In this document: positions 46,739 to 54,876 of the stretch, piece by piece
Position numbering within the stretch: position 1 is the stretch's first letter
How the letters are laid out: every line of letters begins with the position of its first letter
Assembly (NCBI RefSeq): GCF_018457165.1
Contig: NZ_JAFMNX010000001.1
Span: 1-64,000 of the forward strand
Source of the DNA: Tianweitania aestuarii
GTDB taxonomy: Bacteria; Pseudomonadota; Alphaproteobacteria; Rhizobiales; Rhizobiaceae
Reading direction: 5' to 3'
Length of the DNA stretch: 64,000 nt
Program-made: the position numbers and the translations under genes
The notes under the pieces: generated by a model
Databases searched by the model: none
What the model saw: the letters and a program-made list of their open reading frames with translations, nothing else
Told to the model about the DNA's origin: nothing

Positions 46739-47281
46739 ATGATCCGCCTGGCCGTTACCGCTGGCTTGTTGATCGCCGCCGCCGTGGCGGTGCCGATGGT
46801 CTATGAGTCCAATCCGGATGCTGTTCTGCGCTTGTTCGGTGGCCGGCGAAACGCCGTGCAGGTAACGGGTGCTGCGGCCGATGACGGCAACACAAGCGGC
46901 GCGCCGCAGAACCGCCGCGTGCTGATCCCGGCCAATCGTGCCGGCCATTACGTCGCCAGCTTCAAGCTGAACGGCCGGTCTGTGGAGGCGGTGATCGACA
47001 CCGGCGCCAGCCTCGTTGCGATCAACGAAACCACCGCACGCCGCATCGGTGTTTCCGTGAAGCCAGCCGATTTCAGACATCAGGTGCAAACCGCCAACGG
47101 CCAGACAGCAGCGGCTGCAGCAACCATCCGCGAGCTTCAGATCGGCCGCATCATTGCCCGCGACGTGCCGGCGGTTGTGCTGAACGACAAGGCGCTGTCT
47201 TCCACCCTGATCGGCGTCAGCTTTCTCCAACGCCTCGCCCGCTGGCATGTGGATGGCGACGGCATGGTGCTGGAACAGTAG
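46739..47281 (+). CDS. Membrane-anchored retropepsin-like aspartic protease (TIGR02281 family)
   Basis: A 180-residue protein with an N-terminal membrane helix or signal anchor (about 2-22, IRLAVTAGLLIAAAVAVPMVY), a variable linker, and a single-domain retroviral-type protease fold (about 60-180). The catalytic motif VIDTGASLVAINETTARRIG (Asp-Thr-Gly-Ala) and the later VPAVVLNDKALSSTLIGVSFLQRL, with the flap-side hydrophobic-Gly, are as in the clan AA TIGR02281 family of alphaproteobacteria. It would act as a homodimer in the periplasm; substrates are unknown. GAGAGG precedes ATG 46739. Confidence 0.9.
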   Translation: MIRLAVTAGLLIAAAVAVPMVYESNPDAVLRLFGGRRNAVQVTGAAADDGNTSGAPQNRRVLIPANRAGHYVASFKLNGRSVEAVIDTGASLVAINETTARRIGVSVKPADFRHQVQTANGQTAAAAATIRELQIGRIIARDVPAVVLNDKALSSTLIGVSFLQRLARWHVDGDGMVLEQ

Positions 47282-47382
47282 CAATTCGATGCAACCTGAG
47301 CGCGAACATTTCGCTTTCGCGCGTGCATGGCCTCAGCTAGAACAGGAACAGGGCAGAAGCAGACGCGCCAGCCAGCGGCGTA

Positions 47383-47557
47383 CCGGAGGGGATAAGCCCC
47401 TTCGGCCGAGGCAACGGCTTTGTCCTGAACTGGAGGTGAGCGATGGTTCTTCCCATCATCACCCTGGAAGTACGAAAGACCCGGAGCGGCTGGCTTGTTC
47501 GCTTCCGGGTCTCATTCGTAACGTTCTAGGCAACGGGGTCGGGAGTTACAGCTCCCG
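47383..47557 (+). other. Structured locus with a 28-residue reading frame (47443-47529)
   Basis: Within a 330-base gap are, in order: a nine-base-pair hairpin CCGGAGGGG-ataag-CCCCTTCGG (47383-47405), a GCCG...CGGC hairpin (47405-47418), GGAGGTGAG directly before ATG 47443, a frame encoding MVLPIITLEVRKTRSGWLVR then FRVSFVTF, and TAG. The middle of the frame is itself a stem (AGACCCGGA-GCG...CGC-t-TCCGGGTCT, about 47478-47513), and CGGGAG-ttacag-CTCCCG (47540-47557) follows the stop. The ribosome binding site is the best in the neighbourhood. It could be a real small protein, a leader, or a small RNA; I recognise no family. Confidence 0.55.
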
Positions 47558-47611
47558 GCTCCACTCCAGAAATATAACATCGCGTTTCGCCCTTCGCCAG
47601 CCCTCGGTTTC

Positions 47612-48931
47612 CTACACCCCAATCCGCCGCAAAATGACCTTTCCAGGTTTTGGTCTGGACGGTCCGATCGCATAAGCGGCCTGCAAGGCAGCAGCGCCGG
47701 CTTCTGCTTGATCGGCGGTTCGTGCATGCACGAAACCGAGCGGATCGCCTGGTCTGATCTCCGTGCCAACGGGCGCAAGTTCGGTGAAGCCGACGGACGG
47801 GTCGACCGGATCGTCCGGCATTGTGCGGCCGCCGCCGAGATTGATCACGGCAAGCCCGATGTCGCGCGTGGCGATGCCCGTGACGAAGCCGGTGGCTTGC
47901 GCTTCCACGGGACGGATAACCGGTGCCTTTGGCAGATGATCGGCGGTGCGATCGAGGAAATCCCGCGGACCGCCGAGAGCCGCTACCATCCGCCCGAAGC
48001 GCTCGGCGGCGGCACCGCTTTGAAGCGCCTGGGTAGCCTGGGCGAGACCGGAGCTTTGTGTCGGGGCCAGTCTGGCGAGCACCAGCATTTCGGCGGCGAG
48101 CGCCAGTGTGACCTCAATCAGGCGGACGTTGCGACGGCGGCCGGTAAGACAATCGACGGCGGCGGCGACTTCCACCGCGTTGCCGGCGGCGTCCGCCAGC
48201 GGCTGGTCCATGTCGGTGATCAAGGCGGAAGCGGGCAGGCCGGCGGTTGTTGCAACATCCACCAGGCTTTGGGCGAGGTCCCGTGCATCACGTGCGCGCG
48301 CCATGAAGGCGCCGTTGCCGAGCTTCACGTCGAGCACGAGCCCGTTCAGCCCGGCGGCGAGCTTCTTGGACAGGATGGATGCGGTGATCAGCGGCACGGA
48401 CTCGATCGTCGCCGTCACGTCGCGCACCGCATAGAAGCGCTTGTCGGCAGGGGCCAGCGCGGTGGTCTGGCCGATGATGGCGCAGCCGCTGTCGCGCACG
48501 GTGGAGCGAAACAGGCTCGTGTCGGGCTCGCTCGCATAACCGGGAATGGCGTCCATCTTGTCGAGCGTGCCGCCGGTATGGCCGAGGCCGCGGCCGGAAA
48601 TCATCGGCACATAAGCGCCGCAGGCTGCGAGGATCGGGGCCAGCACCAAAGAAACCGTGTCGCCCACGCCGCCGGTGGAATGCTTGTCGACGGTGGGGCC
48701 GGGAAGGTCGGACCAATGCAGCACATCGCCGGAATCGCGCATGGCGAGCGTCAGCGCGACCGCTTCCTCGCGGTTCATGCCGTTGAGGAGGATCGCCATG
48801 GCGAGCGCCGCAATCTGGCCTTCCGAGATGGTATTGTCGGTTATACCGGACACAAAGGCTCGGATATCGGCAGGCCCGAGCGGAAAACCATCGCGCTTGC
48901 GGGCAATGACCTCCTGCGCCAGCACGGTCAC
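47612..48931 (-). CDS. deoA: Thymidine phosphorylase
   Basis: Phosphorolyses thymidine (and deoxyuridine) to base and deoxyribose 1-phosphate. The 439-residue protein has the family signature [20 protein letters not shown] (about 110-129), preceded by [20 protein letters not shown], then [22 protein letters not shown] and the C-terminal [19 protein letters not shown] and [20 protein letters not shown] 48931 overlaps the stop of the purine nucleoside phosphorylase gene (GTGA); the open frame to 49213 lies antisense-free but inside that gene and is rejected. Last gene of the nucleoside operon. Confidence 0.96.
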   Translation of the reverse strand: MTVLAQEVIARKRDGFPLGPADIRAFVSGITDNTISEGQIAALAMAILLNGMNREEAVALTLAMRDSGDVLHWSDLPGPTVDKHSTGGVGDTVSLVLAPILAACGAYVPMISGRGLGHTGGTLDKMDAIPGYASEPDTSLFRSTVRDSGCAIIGQTTALAPADKRFYAVRDVTATIESVPLITASILSKKLAAGLNGLVLDVKLGNGAFMARARDARDLAQSLVDVATTAGLPASALITDMDQPLADAAGNAVEVAAAVDCLTGRRRNVRLIEVTLALAAEMLVLARLAPTQSSGLAQATQALQSGAAAERFGRMVAALGGPRDFLDRTADHLPKAPVIRPVEAQATGFVTGIATRDIGLAVINLGGGRTMPDDPVDPSVGFTELAPVGTEIRPGDPLGFVHARTADQAEAGAAALQAAYAIGPSRPKPGKVILRRIGV

Positions 48932-49743
48932 GCCGCCGGTGCGGAAAAGCCGCCGGTGGCAAACAGGTGGCGCAGGATGGACGCGAGCTTGGCGCCGCCC
49001 AGGGGCGCGACATCCTTGGTTTCGCCATGCGACAGCTCGGCTTGGCTTAGCCCGGCGGCGAGATTGGTGATCACCGAACAGGCCGCGACTTCCAAGCCGA
49101 GAAAGCGGGCCAGAATGACTTCGGGCACGGTCGACATGCCGATGGCGTCGGCACCCAGAGTGCGCGCCATGCGGATCTCGGCAGGCGTTTCGAAGGAAGG
49201 GCCGGAAAACCACATATAGATGCCGTGATGCAGTTCGACCTGAACGGCGTCAGCCGCCGATCGAAGTCGATCGCACATCTCCCGGTTGTAGGCGGCAGTG
49301 AGGCCAACGAAGCGGCGATCGGTCGGCTCGCCGATCAGCGGGTTGAGGCCGGAAAAGTTGATATGGTCGCTGATCATCATCACCGATCCCGGTGGCATGT
49401 CGGGATGAAGCGAGCCGGCGGCATTGGTGAGAAACAGATGCGTGACGCCGAGCGCGGCCAGCGTTTCGAGGGCGGGCCGCATCGCGGCGGCGTCGCCCTG
49501 TTCGTAATAATGAGCGCGGCCGGCTAGAAACAGCACGGGTTGACCGGCAAAGGTGCCGGCAACAACGGCGCCGGCATGTCCGCTGACGCCGCTTGGGGGA
49601 AAGCCGTCGAGGTCGGCATACGGAATGCGGATGGCGTTCTCCACCTCGTCGATCAGCCCGCCGAGGCCTGAGCCGAGCACCACGGCAACGGTCGGCGCAA
49701 GGCCGTTCAGTTGTTGGCGCAGATGCTCGGCCGCATGGGTCAT
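48928..49743 (-). CDS. Purine nucleoside phosphorylase (trimeric class)
   Basis: Cleaves inosine/guanosine and deoxy forms with phosphate. The 271-residue protein shows [17 protein letters not shown], the phosphate-site [14 protein letters not shown], the [26 protein letters not shown] (in parts: TNAAGS, DHIN), and the purine site [37 protein letters not shown] (in parts: [18 protein letters not shown]). This is the high-specificity trimeric PNP family (PunA/XapA), not the hexameric DeoD. ATG 49743 overlaps the cdd stop by four bases. Confidence 0.94.
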   Translation of the reverse strand: MTHAAEHLRQQLNGLAPTVAVVLGSGLGGLIDEVENAIRIPYADLDGFPPSGVSGHAGAVVAGTFAGQPVLFLAGRAHYYEQGDAAAMRPALETLAALGVTHLFLTNAAGSLHPDMPPGSVMMISDHINFSGLNPLIGEPTDRRFVGLTAAYNREMCDRLRSAADAVQVELHHGIYMWFSGPSFETPAEIRMARTLGADAIGMSTVPEVILARFLGLEVAACSVITNLAAGLSQAELSHGETKDVAPLGGAKLASILRHLFATGGFSAPAA

Positions 49744-50138
49744 TTCAGCAGATCGGCGCGGAAGCCGAGCGGCAGGATCTCACCCATCGTGACGGTCTTC
49801 GTGACCCCGTTCTGGTCGCACAAATGCAGCCTGGTGTCGGGGCGGGTAAACTCGGCCAGGCGCTGACGACAGCCGCCGCAGGGCGTGATCTCGTCCATGC
49901 GCTCGGCAACAACCGCGATCTCGTCGATCGGGCCGCCGCCGGCCATATGCCAATGGCCGAGCATGGTGGTTTCGGCGCACCAGCCCTCGGGATAGGAGGC
50001 GACTTCCATATTGGCGCCGGCAAAGATCTGGCCGTCCGATGTGCGCAGGGCCGCGCCCACCGGAAACTTGGAATAAGGCACATAGGCCTTTTCCATCACC
50101 GCGCGGGCGGCATCGAACAGCTCACTCGTGGCAGACAC
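49740..50138 (-). CDS. cdd: Cytidine deaminase
   Basis: Zinc-dependent deamination of cytidine and deoxycytidine to uridine forms. The 132-residue protein is the short homotetrameric type: AYVPYSKFPVGAAL near residue 17, the zinc and proton-shuttle motif here WCAETTMLGHW (CAE, about 53-55), and the second zinc motif TPCGGCRQRLAEF (about 85-97). The start is GTG 50138, four bases after the stop of the upstream permease gene. Its 3' end overlaps the PNP gene. Confidence 0.95.
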   Translation of the reverse strand: MSATSELFDAARAVMEKAYVPYSKFPVGAALRTSDGQIFAGANMEVASYPEGWCAETTMLGHWHMAGGGPIDEIAVVAERMDEITPCGGCRQRLAEFTRPDTRLHLCDQNGVTKTVTMGEILPLGFRADLLK

Positions 50139-50142
50139 GGGA

Positions 50143-51117
50143 TCAGCGCTCCTTCACATAAGGCACGCCGCCAGCGCGCGGCGGGATGGCCTTGCCGATA
50201 AAGCCGGCAAGCAGAATAACGGTGAGGATGTAAGGCAGCGCCTGCATGAACTGCACGGGCACGCGGCCAACGAGCGGCAGCGGCGTGCCCTGAAGGCGGA
50301 TCGACAAAGCGTCGAGGAAGCCGAACAGAAGGCAGGCGAACATCACCGGCACCGGCTTCCACTTGGCGAAGATCAGGGCTGCCAGCGCGATATAACCGCG
50401 GCCGGCCGTCATGTCCTTGACGAAGCCGGCATTCATGGCGAGCGCGAGATAGGCACCGGCCGCGCCCGACAGGACGCCGGTGCAGATCACGGCGCGATAC
50501 CGCAGCCATGGCACGGAAATGCCGGCCGTATCAACCGCCGCCGGGTTTTCGCCGACCGCGCGCAGACGCAAACCGAAGCGCGTGCGGTAAAGCACCCACC
50601 AGGTGAAGGGCACCATCAGAAAGGCGAGATAAACCAGGATGGAATGGCCGGAAATCAGGTTGGAATAGATCGGCCCGAGGATTGGAACATCGCGCACGGC
50701 ATCTGCGCCGGGCAGGGTGATCTCGTTGAAGCGCGCGTCACCGCCCACAGTCGGCGTGCGGCCGCCTTGCGAGAACCAGGCTTGGCCCAGAATGATGGTG
50801 GAGCCGGCGGCGATGAAGTTGATCGCGACGCCCGACACGATCTGGTTGCCGCGATGGGTAATGGAGGCAAAGCCGTGCACGAGCGCCAGTGCCACGGCAA
50901 CGAGCACCGCCATTCCGAAGCCCGCCCAGGCCGATCCGGTGATATAGGCGGCAGCGCCGGCGGCAAAGGCGCCGGCCAGCATCTTGCCTTCCAGGCCGAT
51001 GTCGAAGATGCCGGCGCGTTCGGAATAAAGGCCGGCCAGGGCTGCAAGAAGCAGCGGGATCGACAGGCGCACCGTTGAATCGAGCACGGTGATGAGGGTG
51101 GCGAAGAACTCCATCAC
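50143..51117 (-). CDS. Nucleoside-type ABC transporter permease 2
   Basis: Inner-membrane permease of 324 residues of the BmpA/Nup-associated BPD_transp_2 family, with eight to nine hydrophobic segments. Characteristic stretches: IPLLLAALAGLYSERAGIFDIGLEGKMLAGAF (in parts: YSERAGIFDIGLEGKM), GVAINFIAAGSTIILGQ, and TAGISVPWLRYRAVICTGVLSGAAGAYLAL (in part). With the partner permease and double ATPase it forms the channel of a nucleoside importer. The start is GTG 51117 overlapping the partner's stop, or ATG 51114. Confidence 0.93.
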   Translation of the reverse strand: MMEFFATLITVLDSTVRLSIPLLLAALAGLYSERAGIFDIGLEGKMLAGAFAAGAAAYITGSAWAGFGMAVLVAVALALVHGFASITHRGNQIVSGVAINFIAAGSTIILGQAWFSQGGRTPTVGGDARFNEITLPGADAVRDVPILGPIYSNLISGHSILVYLAFLMVPFTWWVLYRTRFGLRLRAVGENPAAVDTAGISVPWLRYRAVICTGVLSGAAGAYLALAMNAGFVKDMTAGRGYIALAALIFAKWKPVPVMFACLLFGFLDALSIRLQGTPLPLVGRVPVQFMQALPYILTVILLAGFIGKAIPPRAGGVPYVKER

Positions 51118-52250
51118 GCACGACCCTCGTTTGGCGAAACAGAGGATCTGCCTGCGCCGAGACTTGCAAAGAAGGTCTGGATCGCCGGGCGGAACATGTG
51201 TTCGAGCGCGCCCGCAAACAGGATCACCAGACCCTGGATCACCACGATCATGTCACGGCTGATCGCGGGCATCTCGAAGGCGATTTCCGCGCCGCCCTGA
51301 TAAAGCATGCCGAACAGGATCGCGGCCGGCACGATGCCGACGGGATGCGAGCGCCCCATCAGCGCCACCGCAATGCCGACGAAGCCTGCGCCCGTCACGA
51401 AATCGAGCTGCAACCGGTTCTGCGCGCCCATCACAGGGTTGAGCGCCATCATGCCGGCAAGCGCGCCGGAGATCATCATGGTGATGATGATGATGCGGGC
51501 TTCACCGATACCGGCATAGCGCGCGGCCTTGGGCGAATGGCCTTGGGTGCGGATTTCATAGCCGAGCTTGGTGCGCCAGATCAGCACCCAGACGCCGAAG
51601 GCGGCGAGCAGAGCCAGCAGGAAGGAAATGTTGAAAGGAGCGGAGCGGATCTTCGCGCCGAACAGTTCGATGATCCAGTTGAGCTTCGGCAGCTGGGCGC
51701 CCTCGGCAAAGGCACGCGTTTGCGGCGCCATCTGGCCGAGCGGCTTCAACACGTCGACCAGCAGATAGACCATGAGACTGGCGGCGATGAAGTTGAACAT
51801 GATCGTCGTGATGACGATGTGCGAACCGCGCTTGGCCTGGAGGTAAGCCGGAATCAGCGCCCAGAGCGCGCCCGCCAGTCCCGCGCCGATCACGGCCAGC
51901 GGGAAGTTCACCCACCAGGGAAACACGCCATCGAGGTTGAGGGCCACCAGCACGACGCCGAGGCCGCCGACATAGGCCTGGCCTTCGCCGCCGATGTTGA
52001 ACAGCCCGCCGTGAAAGGCCACCGCGACGGCGAGGCCGGTGAAGATGAAGCTCGTGGCGTAAAACAAGGTATAGGCGATGTTCTGTCCCCGCCCGAACGC
52101 GCCTTCCACCATGATCGCGGCCGCGCGCAACGGGCTTTCGCCGACGAGCAGCACGACGAGGCCGGCGACCGCAAAGGCGACGATGAGGTTGATGAGCGGA
52201 ATCAGGCCGTAATCAACCCAGCGCGGGAGCTTGGCGTAGGGAACGCTCAT
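51114..52250 (-). CDS. Nucleoside-type ABC transporter permease 1
   Basis: A 378-residue inner-membrane permease, partner of the next gene. About nine to ten helices; conserved BPD_transp_2 elements include AVAVAFHGGLFNIGGEGQAYVGGLG (in part: FNIGGEGQAYVGG), GSHIVITTIMFNFIAASLM and YAGIGEARIIIITMMISGALAGMMAL (in part). ATG 52250 overlaps the preceding isochorismatase-like gene by four bases. The presence of a hydrolase and fosX between this gene and its ATPase is unusual for such operons. Confidence 0.93.
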   Translation of the reverse strand: MSVPYAKLPRWVDYGLIPLINLIVAFAVAGLVVLLVGESPLRAAAIMVEGAFGRGQNIAYTLFYATSFIFTGLAVAVAFHGGLFNIGGEGQAYVGGLGVVLVALNLDGVFPWWVNFPLAVIGAGLAGALWALIPAYLQAKRGSHIVITTIMFNFIAASLMVYLLVDVLKPLGQMAPQTRAFAEGAQLPKLNWIIELFGAKIRSAPFNISFLLALLAAFGVWVLIWRTKLGYEIRTQGHSPKAARYAGIGEARIIIITMMISGALAGMMALNPVMGAQNRLQLDFVTGAGFVGIAVALMGRSHPVGIVPAAILFGMLYQGGAEIAFEMPAISRDMIVVIQGLVILFAGALEHMFRPAIQTFFASLGAGRSSVSPNEGRA

Positions 52251-52798
52251 GGCAGGGCCTCGATCACGGTCTGCGTCGTCGAGATCTGCGCATATTCGCC
52301 CTCAAGGATCGCCAGGGTCAGGGCATGAACGTCCTCGGCGGTCCAGTGGCGACCGTTGCGGTCGGTCCGGTCGACGCTTGCCACCGCATCGTCGGGAATG
52401 ATGACCTCGAAGCCAAGATTGCCGGCCATGCGGACCGTTGCTTCCACCGAGTTCTCCAGCAGCACGCCCGTGACGATCAGCTGGCGGATCTGCAGTTCGT
52501 CGAGCACATCCACGAGATCCGTTCCGATAAAGGCGCTGTTGGTGCGCTTGTCGATCACGGCTTCGCCGGGAATGGGGGCGACGATCTCCTTGAAGTCGTT
52601 ACCCGGCGTTCCCGGCCGGTAGGGCGAGGTCGCGCTCGTGGAATCGTGGCGAATATGAACAACCGGCAGCCGCCTGGCGCGCCAGGCTTCGAGAAGCAGC
52701 GCGATCCGGTCTTCCACATGGGGCTGGCCGCGCCGGCCCCAGACGGGATCGTCGATTGCGTTCTGCATATCGATTACGAGAAGAGCAGGCGTGCTCAT
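52247..52798 (-). CDS. Isochorismatase-like hydrolase with Ser in place of the catalytic Cys
   Basis: A 183-residue protein of the isochorismatase-like fold (nicotinamidase, N-carbamoyl hydrolases). LLVIDMQNAIDDP supplies Asp10, VIDKRTNSAF supplies Lys84, and the position of the nucleophilic cysteine, normally in a TGxxxxxCV motif, reads IVTGVLLENSVEATVRMAG, with Ser117. The Asp-Lys pair is kept, so it may use Ser or be a subfamily with another chemistry. Substrate unknown; a role on nucleobase or amide breakdown would fit the operon. Both ends overlap neighbours by four bases. Confidence 0.88.
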   Translation of the reverse strand: MSTPALLVIDMQNAIDDPVWGRRGQPHVEDRIALLLEAWRARRLPVVHIRHDSTSATSPYRPGTPGNDFKEIVAPIPGEAVIDKRTNSAFIGTDLVDVLDELQIRQLIVTGVLLENSVEATVRMAGNLGFEVIIPDDAVASVDRTDRNGRHWTAEDVHALTLAILEGEYAQISTTQTVIEALP

Positions 52799-53214
52799 GC
52801 CGCGGCCTCCGGGGCGTGCTTGTAGCGCGCAAGCCGCTCGGACAGTGTGCCCGTGTGCAGTTCGAACATGTGGTTGTCCAGGTCGTAGAAATAAAGGGAA
52901 CGGCCTTCGCCTTCCACGCGCGGGCGCGGCGGGCGGATGTCGAGGCCGAGCCGTTCCACGCGCTGAACGTAGAGGTCGAAGTCAGCGTCATCGATCTTGA
53001 AAGCGACGTGATTGTAAGTGCGGGTCGGCAGCGGATCGCCTTCCATGATGGCGATCCAGAGCTCGCCGATCAGGAAGAATTTCTCGCGTGAAACCGAGAA
53101 CGTGTCGTCGCCGCTGCTATAGATCTCGCGCGCATCCATCACCTCGGTCAGGATGGTGGTCATGCGCTCCAGATCGCTGACGATAAAGGTCATGTGCGAC
53201 AGGCCCTGGATCAT
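52795..53214 (-). CDS. fosX: FosX-type fosfomycin hydrolase family protein
   Basis: Vicinal oxygen chelate (glyoxalase-fold) protein of 139 residues. All functional residues known from FosX are in place by count: metal ligands His7 (LSHMTFIV), His69 (YNHVAFKI) and Glu118 (NHMFELHTG), and Glu44 (SREKFF), the general base that lets FosX add water to the fosfomycin epoxide rather than a thiol. The sequence strongly resembles the Mesorhizobium loti FosX. The native role may differ from resistance, given its place between an ABC ATPase and a hydrolase in a nucleoside operon. ATGA overlaps on both sides. Confidence 0.92.
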   Translation of the reverse strand: MIQGLSHMTFIVSDLERMTTILTEVMDAREIYSSGDDTFSVSREKFFLIGELWIAIMEGDPLPTRTYNHVAFKIDDADFDLYVQRVERLGLDIRPPRPRVEGEGRSLYFYDLDNHMFELHTGTLSERLARYKHAPEAAA

Positions 53215-54743
53215 TCCGCAGCCTCTCGGCCTTCCACGCCAGCCATCAGAAGGCCAAGCTCGCCTTCATCCGCTTCGCCTTCGCGCTCGCCGACGATGCG
53301 GCCGTCGAACATCACGAGGATGCGGTCGGACAGGGAGCGGATTTCGTCGAGCTCGACGGAAACGAGCAGCACGGCCTTGCCGGCGTCGCGCATGGCGATG
53401 AGGCGTTTGTGGATGAATTCGATGGCGCCGACATCGACGCCGCGCGTGGGCTGGCCGACGATGAGGACGCCGGGATCTTTCTCGATCTCGCGGGCCAGCA
53501 CGATCTTCTGCTGGTTGCCGCCGGAAAAGTTCGCCGTTTTCAGATGCGGATTGGCCGGGCGAATGTCGTAGTCGCGGATCTTTTCTTCCGCATCGGCCTG
53601 AATGGCGGCGCGGTTCAGGAAGGGACCGGAGAGATACTTCTTCTGATCGTGGTAGCCGAGAATGGCGTTTTCCTGTTCCTCATAGGCAAGCACGAGGCCG
53701 ACATGGTGGCGGTCTTCCGGCACATGGGCGAGGCCGCGGTCGCGAAGCTCGCCGGGATCGGCCGTGCCGGTGACGTCGATCGGCTGGTTGTCGAGGAGGA
53801 CTTTGCCGGACACGGCCTTGCGCAGACCGGCAATGGTTTCGATCAGCTCGGACTGGCCGTTGCCGGCGACGCCCGCAATGCCGACGATCTCGCCGGCGCG
53901 GACATCGAAGGACACGTTCTTTACCATCTCGACGCCGCGTCCATCGCGCACGGTCAGGTTGTCGACCGACAGCTTCACCGCGCCGGGATTGGCGGCACCC
54001 TTTTCGACGCGCAGGAGGACGCGGCGGCCGACCATGAGTTCGGCCAGTTCCTCGACGGTGGTGTCGGCGGTTCTGCGCGTCGCCACGATCGTGCCCTGGC
54101 GCATCACCGACACATTGTCGGTGATCGCCATGATCTCGCGCAGCTTGTGGGTGATGAGGATGACGGTTTTGCCTTCTTCCTTCAGCCGAGCCAGGATGCG
54201 GAAAAGGTGGTCGGCTTCGGCTGGCGTCAGAACGCCGGTGGGCTCGTCCAGAATGAGAATGTCGGCGCCGCGATACAGCGCCTTCAGGATTTCCACGCGC
54301 TGCTGCAGGCCGACGGCCAAGTCTTCGACGAGGGCGTCCGGATTGACCTCGAGCCCATATTCGCGCTCCAGCCGCTGCAACTCGGCACGGGCCTTGGCGA
54401 TGCTGGTCTTGAGAAGAGCATTGCCTTCCGCGCCGAGGATGATGTTTTCCAGAACGGTGAAGTTGTCGACCAGCATGAAGTGCTGGTGCACCATGCCGAT
54501 GCCGCTCGCGATCGCATCGTTGGGCGTCTTGATGGCGGCCTTGGTTCCGTTGACGAGGATGTCGCCTTTGTCGGCCTGATAGAAGCCGTAGAGGATCGAC
54601 ATCAGCGTCGACTTGCCTGCGCCGTTCTCACCGATAATGCCGTGGATGGTGCCGCGGGGAACGTCGAGATGAATGTCGCGATTGGCGTGGACGGGTCCAA
54701 AGCTCTTGTTGATGCCGATGAGCTGGATCGCGGCGTTCGCCAT
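53211..54743 (-). CDS. Nucleoside-type ABC transporter, double ATP-binding protein
   Basis: A 510-residue protein with two tandem nucleotide-binding domains, as in RbsA/NupO. Domain 1: Walker A GENGAGKSTLM (about 38-48), degenerate signature LAVGLQQRVEILKAL, Walker B ILILDEPTGVL. Domain 2: GVAGNGQSELIETIAG in the Walker A position (degenerate), signature FSGGNQQKIVLAREI, and LIVGQPTRGVDVGAIEFIH as the Walker B region. It powers the two permeases encoded downstream; the binding protein is at 57.3-58.3 kb. ATG 54743 has AGGAA upstream. First gene of the operon. Confidence 0.95.
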   Translation of the reverse strand: MANAAIQLIGINKSFGPVHANRDIHLDVPRGTIHGIIGENGAGKSTLMSILYGFYQADKGDILVNGTKAAIKTPNDAIASGIGMVHQHFMLVDNFTVLENIILGAEGNALLKTSIAKARAELQRLEREYGLEVNPDALVEDLAVGLQQRVEILKALYRGADILILDEPTGVLTPAEADHLFRILARLKEEGKTVILITHKLREIMAITDNVSVMRQGTIVATRRTADTTVEELAELMVGRRVLLRVEKGAANPGAVKLSVDNLTVRDGRGVEMVKNVSFDVRAGEIVGIAGVAGNGQSELIETIAGLRKAVSGKVLLDNQPIDVTGTADPGELRDRGLAHVPEDRHHVGLVLAYEEQENAILGYHDQKKYLSGPFLNRAAIQADAEEKIRDYDIRPANPHLKTANFSGGNQQKIVLAREIEKDPGVLIVGQPTRGVDVGAIEFIHKRLIAMRDAGKAVLLVSVELDEIRSLSDRILVMFDGRIVGEREGEADEGELGLLMAGVEGREAAE

Positions 54744-54876
54744 GCGTGGTTCCTGTTTCCGGATGGTTCTTGTTATCAGGGATGGCCGCTGATGGCGACT
54801 GTTCCGTCATGCCCCGCCGGACGGGCTTGACGGTTCACTCTCGACAAATGCGGAGCGGATTGTCAATTTCCATCCC

